Assembly: GCA_030037185.1 (NCBI GenBank)
Contig: JASHRR010000771.1
Location: forward strand, 1-10,258
Origin: Xanthobacteraceae bacterium
Lineage (GTDB): Bacteria > Pseudomonadota > Alphaproteobacteria > Rhizobiales > Xanthobacteraceae
Direction of reading: 5' to 3'
DNA length: 10,258 bases
Shown: piece after piece, positions 1 through 7,700 of the stretch
Layout: each line of letters opens with the position of its first letter
How positions within the stretch are numbered: the first letter of the stretch is position 1
Made by a program: the position numbers and the translations under genes
Notes under the pieces: generated by a model
The model's input: the letters and a program-made list of their open reading frames with translations, nothing else
Told to the model about the DNA's origin: nothing
Databases searched by the model: none

Positions 1-554
1 AAATTGAACAGCATGGGCTTGAGCAGCGTGGCATGGCAGGACTCCATGAACTGCGCGGCGGCAACCTCGGGGTCTTCGATCACCAGGCGTCCGGCCGCGA
101 CCTCCGCCTCAAAATAAGCGCGCAGTTTGGCGACACCGACAACCGGGCCGGCTTCGTAGAACGTCCGGCCGGCAGTCGGCTTGCGATCGGCGATTGCGAT
201 CACGGTGCGCAGCGTGGACAGGCGTCCCGGCACGCAGAGCAGCTTGACGTACGCGACGCCCATGCGGGTGAGGGTGCCTGCAATATCCGGGTTGGCCGTA
301 TCAAAGTCGAAAACGCCTTCTGCCTGGAACACGCATTCTTTTTCGACAATGGCCTGGAATAGCTCGTCCTTATCCTTGAAGTAAACGTAAAGGGTGCCTT
401 TGGAGACCCCGGCGGCCTTGGCGATTTCGCCCATGCTGGCGGCATCGTATCCGAGGACACTGAATATGGTGCGTGCGCCTTCGACGATCTGACGCCGTTT
501 GGCGCTATCTTCGGTCTCTTCGGCCGGGCGGTCGAGAACGAGCGGGGCGATCAT
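1..554 (-). CDS. TetR/AcrR-family transcriptional repressor (3' end outside window)
   Basis: The minus-strand frame runs open from an ATG at 554 to the left edge: 184 codons, without the stop. The N-terminal part is a typical TetR DNA-binding domain. Helix-turn-helix residues lie at about 41-60, containing MGEIAKAAGVSKGTLYVYF, followed by KDKDELF. The remainder is a divergent helical ligand-binding and dimerisation domain, similar in layout to AcrR-type proteins. Most family members are about 200-215 residues, so perhaps 20-30 are missing. The start is supported by AAGGAG (plus-strand 563-568), 8 nt upstream. The gene diverges from an EmrAB-type efflux operon and shares a control region holding two palindromic operators. 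The inferred role is a drug- or metabolite-responsive repressor of the pump and of itself. The family is clear; the ligand cannot be read from sequence. Confidence 0.93.
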   Translation of the reverse strand, partial: MIAPLVLDRPAEETEDSAKRRQIVEGARTIFSVLGYDAASMGEIAKAAGVSKGTLYVYFKDKDELFQAIVEKECVFQAEGVFDFDTANPDIAGTLTRMGVAYVKLLCVPGRLSTLRTVIAIADRKPTAGRTFYEAGPVVGVAKLRAYFEAEVAAGRLVIEDPEVAAAQFMESCHATLLKPMLFN

Positions 555-644
555 CGCGAATGCTCCTTGACTGAGGCGAGGCAGCCTCATGCTGCCTGCT
601 CACGGCCCGCGGTTCAATATCCCTCAGGCCGTCAATTCAGTTTC

Positions 645-672
645 AAGATAGCTCATTGCAATTTTTTTTCAA
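645..672 (-). promoter_or_regulatory. candidate sigma70-like promoter of the tetR gene
   Basis: On the minus strand, TTGAAA (672-667) is followed after 16 bp by TATCTT (650-645). This would start transcription near 638, about 80 nt before the ATG at 554. The -35 overlaps the first palindromic operator, which fits autorepression. It rests on consensus matching only. Confidence 0.4.
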
Positions 673-691
673 TGACTGAACCGTTCGGTCA
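673..691. promoter_or_regulatory. TetR-type operator 1
   Basis: TGACTGAACCGTTCGGTCA is a 19-bp imperfect palindrome; one symmetric pair of positions mismatches, and the centre base is at 682. It recurs in reverse orientation as operator 2. It abuts the TTGACA -35 of the rightward promoter and overlaps the candidate leftward -35. Size and position suit a dimer, or pair of dimers, of the divergent TetR protein. The binding protein is inferred. Confidence 0.75.
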
Positions 692-718
692 TTGACACCC
701 GTTGTCGCAGGCTATATT
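692..718 (+). promoter_or_regulatory. candidate sigma70-like promoter of the emrAB operon
   Basis: TTGACA at 692-697 matches the -35 consensus exactly. TATATT at 713-718 is a 5/6 match to a -10, with a short 15-bp spacer; TATTAC at 715-720 gives a 17-bp spacer but a weaker match. Transcription would start near 725, inside operator 2, leaving a leader of about 29 nt. Two operators enclosing a promoter is a standard steric repression layout. Confidence 0.6.
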
Positions 719-722
719 ACAT

Positions 723-741
723 TGACCGAACGGTTCAGTCA
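723..741. promoter_or_regulatory. TetR-type operator 2
   Basis: TGACCGAACGGTTCAGTCA is the exact reverse complement of operator 1; the identity extends over 20 bp (672-691 against 723-742). The centres, 682 and 732, are 50 bp apart. It overlaps the expected transcription start and ends just before the ribosome binding site GGGAG (743-747) of the emrA-like gene. Confidence 0.75.
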
Positions 742-753
742 TGGGAGCCAATA

Positions 754-2013
754 ATGTTGCAGAGCCGAAAAGCCAAGGAGCCTTCTACCTTTACGCTAGT
801 ACCGCATACGCAACGGGGGTCCACCGCCGCAAATCCCCCGGTATCATTTCAAAGCGAGGGGCGCGCACCGTTGCCGCATCCTGTAGTTGTGTCATCCCCA
901 TATACATCTACCGCCGGTCGATTCGGCCTCAACCGCAAGCTGGTGTTGATGGGCGCAGCGGCAGCCGTGCTGCTCGCAGGGAGCTGGCTCGGCTATGACT
1001 ATCTGACCGTGGGTCGCTTCGTGGTGACGACCGACGATGCCTATGTGCGCGCTTACAACACCACATTGGGCGCGAAGGTCGCGGGCTACGTCTCGGAATT
1101 CCTGGTCGAGGACAATACGAAGGTTCGCGCAGGCGACGTCATCGCCCGCATTGATGACGGCGATTATCGTCTGGCCGCTGACGCGGCGCGCGACAAGATC
1201 GCGACCCAGCAGGCGACGATTGAGCGCTTCGACCGGCAGATCGACGCACAGCGCGCAAATATCGAGCAGATGCGGGCGCAACTGTTTTCGGCGCAGGCCG
1301 GACAGAAGCGCATGCAATCCGAACTCGAGCGTCAGCAGGCTTTGGCCGGCAAAGAATTCGCCACCAAGCAAACGCTCGAACAATCGACCGCCAACCGCGA
1401 CCAGGCCGATGCGTCGGTGCGAAGCGCGCAGGCCGGGCTTGATAGCGCCATCGCCAACCTTGACGTCTTGCAGGCACAAAAAAAGGAAGCCGCCCGCAGC
1501 CTCGACGAGCTGAAGACAGCGCTCGCCAAAGCCCAGCGCGACCTGTCCTTTGCCGAGGTCCGCGCCCCGGTCGATGGCGTGGTCGCAAACCGCGCCGCAC
1601 AGGTTGGAGATTTCGTGCAGACCGGCCAACGCATCGCCGCGCTGGTGCCGCTGTCTAATGTGTTCATCGATGCCAATTTCAAGGAAACGCAGCTCGCCCG
1701 CGTGCGGCCCGGACAGCCGGTTTCGATCTCGGTCGATGCCCTGCCGGACGAGAAGTTCAGCGGCGTTGTGACGAGCGTGTCGCCGGCTTCAGGCGCGGTG
1801 TTCTCCTTGCTCCCGCCGGACAACGCGACCGGCAATTTCACCAAGATCGTGCAGCGTCTCGCCGTGCGCATCCAAGTTCCCCCCGACGTCGCCGAGCGCG
1901 CCGCATTGCGACCCGGCATGTCGGTTATCGCCGCAGTTAACACCAGGCCGGCTGCAGCCCCCTCGCCTGCCGCCCAAACGCCGGCTGGCCAAACGCGCAC
2001 GGCCGCAAACTGA
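754..2013 (+). CDS. emrA: EmrA/HlyD-family periplasmic membrane fusion protein
   Basis: This 419-residue adaptor would link the inner-membrane permease encoded next to it to an outer-membrane channel in a tripartite efflux pump. A cytoplasmic N-terminal tail of about 62 Pro/Ser/Thr-rich residues precedes one membrane anchor at about 63-83. A first half-lipoyl segment (about 104-137, with GAKVAGYVSEFLVEDNTKV) follows. A Gln/Ala-rich coiled-coil hairpin spans about 137-265. The second half-lipoyl segment (about 265-300, containing APVDGVVANR) and a beta-barrel come next. NATGNFTKIVQR (357-368) is characteristic of EmrA-type adaptors. The start at 754 is supported by GGGAG at 743-747, 6 nt upstream. 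The cytoplasmic tail looks long and low-complexity. A weak Ala/Pro-rich stretch ends the protein. The stop lies 14 nt before the permease ATG. Family assignment is firm; substrates are unknown. Confidence 0.93.
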   Translation: MLQSRKAKEPSTFTLVPHTQRGSTAANPPVSFQSEGRAPLPHPVVVSSPYTSTAGRFGLNRKLVLMGAAAAVLLAGSWLGYDYLTVGRFVVTTDDAYVRAYNTTLGAKVAGYVSEFLVEDNTKVRAGDVIARIDDGDYRLAADAARDKIATQQATIERFDRQIDAQRANIEQMRAQLFSAQAGQKRMQSELERQQALAGKEFATKQTLEQSTANRDQADASVRSAQAGLDSAIANLDVLQAQKKEAARSLDELKTALAKAQRDLSFAEVRAPVDGVVANRAAQVGDFVQTGQRIAALVPLSNVFIDANFKETQLARVRPGQPVSISVDALPDEKFSGVVTSVSPASGAVFSLLPPDNATGNFTKIVQRLAVRIQVPPDVAERAALRPGMSVIAAVNTRPAAAPSPAAQTPAGQTRTAAN

Positions 2014-2027
2014 AAAGGGAGGTCGAT

Positions 2028-3590
2028 ATGACCGCGCCTTCCGACAATTCGGCAGACCGCATCGACCCTCGCCGGATGATCGCCTTCATGGCGATGTGTT
2101 TCGGCATGTTCATGGCGCTGCTCGACACCCAGGTGGTGTCGGCATCGCTGGCGGAGATTCAGGCGGGCCTTGCCGCGTCCAGCGATGAGATTCCATGGGT
2201 GCAAACGTCGTATTTGATTGCCGAGGTGGTGGCGATCCCGCTGTCCGGCTTTCTCTCTCGCGCACTTGGCACGCGTACGCTGTTTGCTGTCTCGAGCGTA
2301 GGCTTCACCTTGGCAAGCCTGATGTGCGGCATCACCTCCTCGATCAACGGCATGATCGTCTGGCGCGCCGTCCAAGGCTTCATCGGCGGCGGGATGATTC
2401 CGACCGTTTTCGCTGCCGCCTTCACGGTCTTTCCAAAATCGCGCCAGAACATGGCATCGCCGATCATCGGATTGATTGCGACGCTGGCCCCCACCGTCGG
2501 CCCCACCGTCGGGGGCTATCTTACCAACGCCATGTCGTGGCACTGGCTGTTCTTCATCAATATCATTCCGGGGATCGCCGTTACGGCTGCGGCATTGGCG
2601 CTGATCGATTTCGACAAGCCGGATTATTCATTGCTCGATCACTTCGACTGGTGGGGCCTGATCGCCATGGCGGGCTTCCTCGGCGCGTTCGAATATGTGC
2701 TGGAGGAGGGCCCCCGATACTATTGGCTCGAGGACGACACGATCGCCTATGCGGCGATAATCTCCGCGCTGTCAGCCGTCGCCTTCTTCTATCGCGCCCT
2801 TACGGCGCGCGCCCCGATCGTCGATCTGCGCACCTACGCCAACCGCAACTTTGCGATCGGCAGCATGTTTTCGTTCGTGCTTGGAATCGGGCTTTACGGA
2901 CTGACCTACCTCTATCCGGTCTATCTGGCGCAGGTGCGCGGCTACAACTCGCTGATGATCGGTGAAACGATGTTTGTGTCGGGGCTTACGATGTTCATCA
3001 GTGCGCCGGTCGTCGGGCGACTGGTGGCGAAATTCGACCCGCGCTTCGTGCTGATGAGCGGATTCCTGCTGTTCGCGCTCGGCACCTTCGAGATGCAATA
3101 TGTGACGAAAGACTGGGATTTCTGGGAGTTGTTGTCGCCGCAGATCTTGCGCGGCGTCGGCTTGATGTGCGCGATGGTCCCGGTCACCAACGCCGCGCTC
3201 GGCACGCTGCCGCCCGAGCGGGTGAAGAATGCTTCGGGCCTGTTCAATCTCAGCCGCAATCTCGGCGGCGCGATCGGGCTCGCTGCGATCAACACCATCT
3301 TCAATGACCGCATGGACCTGCATTTGGTGCGATTGCACGACGCAGCGAACTGGTCGCGCGGTGCGGCAACCGACATGCTCGCAAATCTGACCTTGCGCTT
3401 TCATGACTTTGGCAGCGACGCCCCGGCCATGGCGCTCAAGCAGATGTCCCTGATGGCACGGCTTCAGGCGAGCGTGATGAGTTTTGCCGACATATTCCTG
3501 CTGCTGACGATTTTGTTCGTCGCTCTTGCGGCGCTCGGCATCGTCATGAAGCGTCCGGCCGCCTTGGCGGCCGCCGGCGGCGCGCATTAG
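2028..3590 (+). CDS. emrB: EmrB/QacA-type DHA2 family MFS drug:proton antiporter
   Basis: This 520-residue inner-membrane permease is expected to have 14 transmembrane helices, the DHA2 pattern. TM1 carries MALLDTQVVSASL, with the conserved membrane-embedded Asp33. RAVQGFIGGG (113-122) is the motif-B region with Arg113. APTVGPTVGG (154-163) is the antiporter motif C (GPxxGG). The protein would use the proton gradient to export hydrophobic compounds through the EmrA-like partner. A strong AGGGAGG-like ribosome binding site precedes the ATG, and only 14 nt separate it from the adaptor stop, so the two are co-transcribed. No outer-membrane TolC-type gene is in the window, so the channel is presumably encoded elsewhere. 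The TetR repressor gene upstream suggests induction by pump substrates. Confidence 0.94.
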   Translation: MTAPSDNSADRIDPRRMIAFMAMCFGMFMALLDTQVVSASLAEIQAGLAASSDEIPWVQTSYLIAEVVAIPLSGFLSRALGTRTLFAVSSVGFTLASLMCGITSSINGMIVWRAVQGFIGGGMIPTVFAAAFTVFPKSRQNMASPIIGLIATLAPTVGPTVGGYLTNAMSWHWLFFINIIPGIAVTAAALALIDFDKPDYSLLDHFDWWGLIAMAGFLGAFEYVLEEGPRYYWLEDDTIAYAAIISALSAVAFFYRALTARAPIVDLRTYANRNFAIGSMFSFVLGIGLYGLTYLYPVYLAQVRGYNSLMIGETMFVSGLTMFISAPVVGRLVAKFDPRFVLMSGFLLFALGTFEMQYVTKDWDFWELLSPQILRGVGLMCAMVPVTNAALGTLPPERVKNASGLFNLSRNLGGAIGLAAINTIFNDRMDLHLVRLHDAANWSRGAATDMLANLTLRFHDFGSDAPAMALKQMSLMARLQASVMSFADIFLLLTILFVALAALGIVMKRPAALAAAGGAH

Positions 3591-3638
3591 ACGCTGCCGC
3601 TGAAATTCAACTCGCGAAGCCTGGTGAAGGCATAACAT

Positions 3639-3645
3639 AAGGAGG
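3639..3645 (+). promoter_or_regulatory. strong Shine-Dalgarno of rpoH
   Basis: AAGGAGG, near-complete complementarity to the 16S anti-SD, sits 8 nt before the ATG at 3654. It appears unpaired with nearby sequence in simple inspection, suggesting efficient constitutive initiation rather than temperature masking. Confidence 0.7.
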
Positions 3646-3653
3646 GCGCTGTC

Positions 3654-4589
3654 ATGGCCCACGCCGCTAGCTTACCGATCATCACAGCCGAATCGGGTCT
3701 TGGCCGGTATCTCGACGAGATTCGCCGGTTCCCGATGCTTGAGCCGCAGGAAGAATTTATGCTGGCCAAGCGCTGGCGCGAGCATGGCGACCGCGCCGCG
3801 GCCCACAAGCTCGTTACCAGCCATCTCCGCCTGGTTGCCAAAATCGCCATGGGTTATCGGGGCTATGGCCTTTCGATCGCCGAGGTGATTTCGGAGGGCA
3901 ATGTCGGCCTGATGCAGGCTGTGAAGCGCTTCGAACCGGAAAAAGGCTTCCGCCTCGCCACCTATGCGATGTGGTGGATCAAGGCCGCCATCCAGGAGTA
4001 CATTTTGCGCTCATGGTCGCTCGTCAAGATGGGCACCACCGCCAACCAGAAGAAGCTGTTCTTCAACCTGCGCAAGGCCAAAAGCCGGATCTCGGCGCTC
4101 GACGAGGGCGATATGCGCCCCGATCAGGTCAAGCTGTTGGCCGAGCGGCTGGGCGTGACGGAACAGGACGTCATCGACATGAATCGGAGGTTTGGTGGCG
4201 ACACCTCGCTCAACGCTCCGATCCGCCAGGACGGCGACTCCGGCGAGTGGCAGGATTGGCTGATGGACGAGCGTGACAGCCAGGAGGCCATGCTCGCTGC
4301 CTCACAGGAACTTGACAATCGCCGGGCGGCTCTTGCCGATGCGCTTGAGGTGCTCAATCGCCGTGAACGGCGCATCTTCGAGGCGCGCCGGCTCGCGGAC
4401 GAGCCGGTGACGCTTGAGGACCTTGCGGCTGAATTCGCGGTGTCGCGTGAGCGTGTGCGCCAGATCGAGGTGAGAGCTTTCGAGAAAGTCCAGAAGGCCG
4501 TGAAGAACCGCGTCGCCGCCATGGAAGCGCCGCCGGCCCGCGCCGCTCGCGCCCGCGCCACTGCGGCGGCGCCGATGGTCGCACATTAG
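3654..4589 (+). CDS. rpoH: RNA polymerase sigma-32-type heat-shock sigma factor (RpoH)
   Basis: This 311-residue group 3 sigma factor directs RNA polymerase to heat-shock and envelope-stress promoters. Region 2 spans about 48-122, including SEGNVGLMQAVKRFEPEKGFRL-type core-binding and -10 recognition residues and YAMWWIKAAIQEYIL. The RpoH box, QKKLFFNLR, is at 132-140; this element separates RpoH from the housekeeping RpoD and is tied to core binding and regulated turnover. Region 4 (about 228-285) carries the -35-binding helix-turn-helix VTLEDLAAEFAVSRERVRQIE. The last 20 or so residues are Ala/Arg/Pro-rich. AAGGAGG (3639-3645) lies 8 nt before the ATG. I see no obvious RNA thermometer in the 63-nt gap, unlike ROSE- or stem-controlled heat-shock genes. 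It follows emrB in the same direction and may be partly co-transcribed. Related genomes often carry several rpoH paralogues; which one this is cannot be told here. Confidence 0.93.
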   Translation: MAHAASLPIITAESGLGRYLDEIRRFPMLEPQEEFMLAKRWREHGDRAAAHKLVTSHLRLVAKIAMGYRGYGLSIAEVISEGNVGLMQAVKRFEPEKGFRLATYAMWWIKAAIQEYILRSWSLVKMGTTANQKKLFFNLRKAKSRISALDEGDMRPDQVKLLAERLGVTEQDVIDMNRRFGGDTSLNAPIRQDGDSGEWQDWLMDERDSQEAMLAASQELDNRRAALADALEVLNRRERRIFEARRLADEPVTLEDLAAEFAVSRERVRQIEVRAFEKVQKAVKNRVAAMEAPPARAARARATAAAPMVAH

Positions 4590-4613
4590 CGCTGGATGCG
4601 TTTGCCCGTCATG

Positions 4614-4637
4614 CCGCCTCGGCCGGCGCCGAGGCGG
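4614..4637. terminator. strong GC hairpin between convergent rpoH and nrdJ, candidate bidirectional terminator
   Basis: The arms CCGCCTCGGC (4614-4623) and GCCGAGGCGG (4628-4637) pair perfectly over 10 bp around a CGGC loop, 24 nt after the rpoH stop. No T-run follows on either strand, so it is not a textbook intrinsic terminator. It may pause polymerase or protect 3' ends of both convergent transcripts. A second copy of GCCGAGGCG at 4665-4673 could compete for the left arm. A small hairpin, CGTTT/AAACG, lies at 4676-4689. Confidence 0.5.
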
Positions 4638-4741
4638 ATCCTCCTCGAAATTTAGCAAATAGGGGCCGAGGCGTCCGTTTGGACAAACGTTCTGTTTGGG
4701 TAAGCCGATGAACGGAGAGTCTCTCCTCTCGCCTTCCTCTC

Positions 4742-7700
4742 TCAGCTGCACCCCGTCGTGTTGCCGCAGGTGTTGCACTTGAGGCATGTGCCGTTGCGCA
4801 CCAGCGTGAAATTCCCGCACTCCTCGCAGGCCTCGCCCTCGTAGCCCTGCGCTTTGGCCTCGGCACGTTTCTCGGCGGCGAGGGCTTTGGCCCCGGCGCG
4901 GGCTTCCGCCCGCGCCGGCGACCACGGCAGGGCTTCCAGTGCACCGGTGGGCGAGGGGGGGCGCTCGGGCTTGAGCGCGGCGGTGCCATCGACATGGCCA
5001 TGAGCGCGGCCGCCCGCCAGCGACGTGATCTTGGCCGACGGCGTCACCCCGCCTCGGCCCGCTTCCCCCGCCGGGGAAGGCGAAGAAGCGCCGCGCTCGC
5101 CGCGGGGCATCACCATCAGCTTGTCCGTTCGCGAGCGGGTGAGCCCGCGCGACACATAGCGCGAGGCCGGTTGCTCAGGCGGGCGGCCCTCGACGACACC
5201 CTTGCCGAGCGCATCGAAACTCGTCTCGGCCGGCTCCACATGGGCGAGGTCGAAGCGCGACAGGTAGGACACCGCGAGCTCGCGGAACACATAGTCGAGG
5301 ATCGAGGTCGCGAACTTGATCGAGTCGTTGCCCTCAACCGGGCCGGACGGCTCGAAGCGGGTGAACGTGAAAGCATCCACATATTCGTCGAGCGGCACGC
5401 CGTATTGCAGGCCGAGCGATATCGCGATGGCGAAGTTGTTGATGATCGAGCGCAGCGCCGCGCCTTCCTTGTGCATGTCGATGAAGATCTCGCCAAGCCG
5501 GCCGTCGTCGTATTCGCCGGTGCGCAGGTAGACCTTGTGGCCGCCGACCACCGCCTTCTGGGTGTAGCCCTTGCGGCGGTCAGGCAGCTTCTCGCGTTCG
5601 CGGATCACCGTGATGCGCTCGACCACTTTTTCGACCACGCGTTCGGCGAGCGCGCTCGTGCGCGCCGCCATCGGCTTTTCCAGGAAGGCCGAGACGCCGT
5701 CGTCGTCTTCCTCCTCCTCGTCGGCGACGAGCTGGCTCTGCAACGGCTGCGACAGCTTGGAGCCGTCGCGGTAGAGCGCGTTGGCCTTAAGCGCGAGCTT
5801 CCATGACAGCAAGTAGGCCGCCTTGCAGTCCTCGACCGTCGCCTCGTTCGGCATGTTGATGGTCTTGGAGATCGCGCCGGAGACGAAGGGCTGCGCTGCC
5901 GCCATCATGCGGATATGGCTCTCGACCGAGAGGAACCGCCGGCCGAGCCGTCCGCACGGATTGGCGCAGTCGAACACCGCGTAGTGTTCGGGCTTGAGGT
6001 GCGGTGCGCCCTCCACCGTCATGGCGCCGCACACATAGAGATTGGCGGCGTCGATCTCGCGCCGCGTAAAGCCGAGCGCGGCCAGCATGTCGAAGTTCGG
6101 CTTGGCCAGGTCCTCCGCCGCAAGGCCCAGCGCGGTCCGGCAGAAATCCTCGCCCAGCGTCCATTTGTTGAAAGCGAACTTGATGTCGAAAGCGGTCGGC
6201 AGCGCTTTTTCGAGCTTCTCGATGATCTCGGGCGTGAAGCCCTTGGCCTTCAGCGCGTTATGGTTGATGGCCGGCGCGTTCGCCATGCTGCCGTGGCCGA
6301 CCGCATAGGCCTCGATGTCGGCGATTTCGGTTCGCGTGTAGCCGAGCACGCGCAGCGCCTCGGGCACTGCGCGGTTGATGATCTTGAAATAGCCGCCGCC
6401 GGCGAGCTTCTTGAACTTCACCAGAGCGAAGTCGGGCTCGATGCCGGTGGTGTCGCAGTCCATCACCAGCCCGATGGTGCCGGTCGGGGCGATCACCGTG
6501 GCCTGGGCATTGCGGAAACCGTGCTCGGCGCCGAGCGCCAGCGCACGGTCCCAGACGCGTTTGGCATGCTCCGACAGCCCCTCGAAACGCTCTGCCGCGG
6601 CCCGGCAGGCGGCATGGTCGAGCTGCGCCGGCGGCGTCGCCAGCTTCTCGTAGCCGGCCGTCTCACCGTGAGCGGCGCGACGATGGTTGCGGATGACCCG
6701 CAGCATGTGCTCGCGATTCTTCTTATAGCCCGGAAAGGCGCCGAGCAGGGCCGCCATTTCGGCCGAGGTCGCGTAAGCGATGCCGGTCATGATGGCAGCG
6801 AGCGCCCCGCACACTGCGCGGCCAGTCTCTGAATCATAGGGAATGCCGGTCGCCATCAACAGACCGCCGACATTCGCAAAGCCGAGGCCGAGCGTGCGGT
6901 AGTCGTAAGAGCGTTGCGCGATCTCCCGCGACGGGAACTGCGCCATCAGCACCGAAATCTCCAGCACGATGGTCCATAGCCGCACGGCGTGCTCATAGCC
7001 GTCGAGATCGAATCGCAGGACGCCGGACGCAGCAGCGGCGGACGTGCCGGTGTTGGCGGGCCCTGCTTTTTCCGCGCTCAGTGCTTTGTCATCCGTCATC
7101 CGTGCGCTGTCATCCCTCCTCGGTCCTCTGAACGCAAGCAGGTTCAGCGATGCCAGATTGCAGGCCGTGTCATCGAGGAACATGTATTCCGAGCACGGGT
7201 TCGATGCCCGGATGGGACCCGAGGCCGGGCAGGTATGCCAGTCGTTAATGGTTGAATGGAATTGCAGGCCGGGATCCGCCGACGCCCACGCCGCATAGCC
7301 GATCTTCTCCCACAGATCGCGTGCCTTCACGGCCTTGGCAGGCTTGCCGGGGTTGGTGCGCCAGGTGAGATCCCACTTGCTGTCCGCTTCTACCGCCTTG
7401 AGAAACGCGTCGGTGACCCGCACGCTGTTGTTGGAGTTCTGGCCCGAAACGGTGAGATAGGCGTCAGAGTCCCAGTCGGTGTCATAGACCGGGAAATCGA
7501 TATCCTTGTAGCCCTGCTTGGCGAACTGGATTACCCGCTTGATCATCGGATCGGGCACGCAGCTGCGGCGCGCGGCCTTGATCTCGCGGCGCAGGGCCGG
7601 GTTCTTGTCCGGATCGAAGCAATCGTCGTCGGAGCCCTCACAGTTGACGCAGGCCTTGAGGACTGCCCTCAGGTGCCGCTGGTTGATCTTGGAGCCGGTG

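Noticed and set aside
1332..2543. 403-codon minus-strand frame opposite emrA/emrB
   Set aside because: It lies antisense to two strongly supported genes, with His/Arg-rich composition and no family resemblance; a codon-bias shadow.
3591..3653. Possible RNA thermometer or own promoter before rpoH
   Set aside because: No stem masking AAGGAGG was found, and only poor -35/-10 matches (TTCAAC, CATAAC) exist; neither is strong enough to annotate.
2772..3662. 296-codon minus-strand frame opposite emrB
   Set aside because: It is antisense to conserved transmembrane coding sequence and shows only His/Gln/Arg-rich shadow content.
4994..5806. 270-codon plus-strand frame opposite nrdJ
   Set aside because: It lies wholly inside and antisense to conserved nrdJ coding sequence, with composition typical of the complement of a GC-rich gene.
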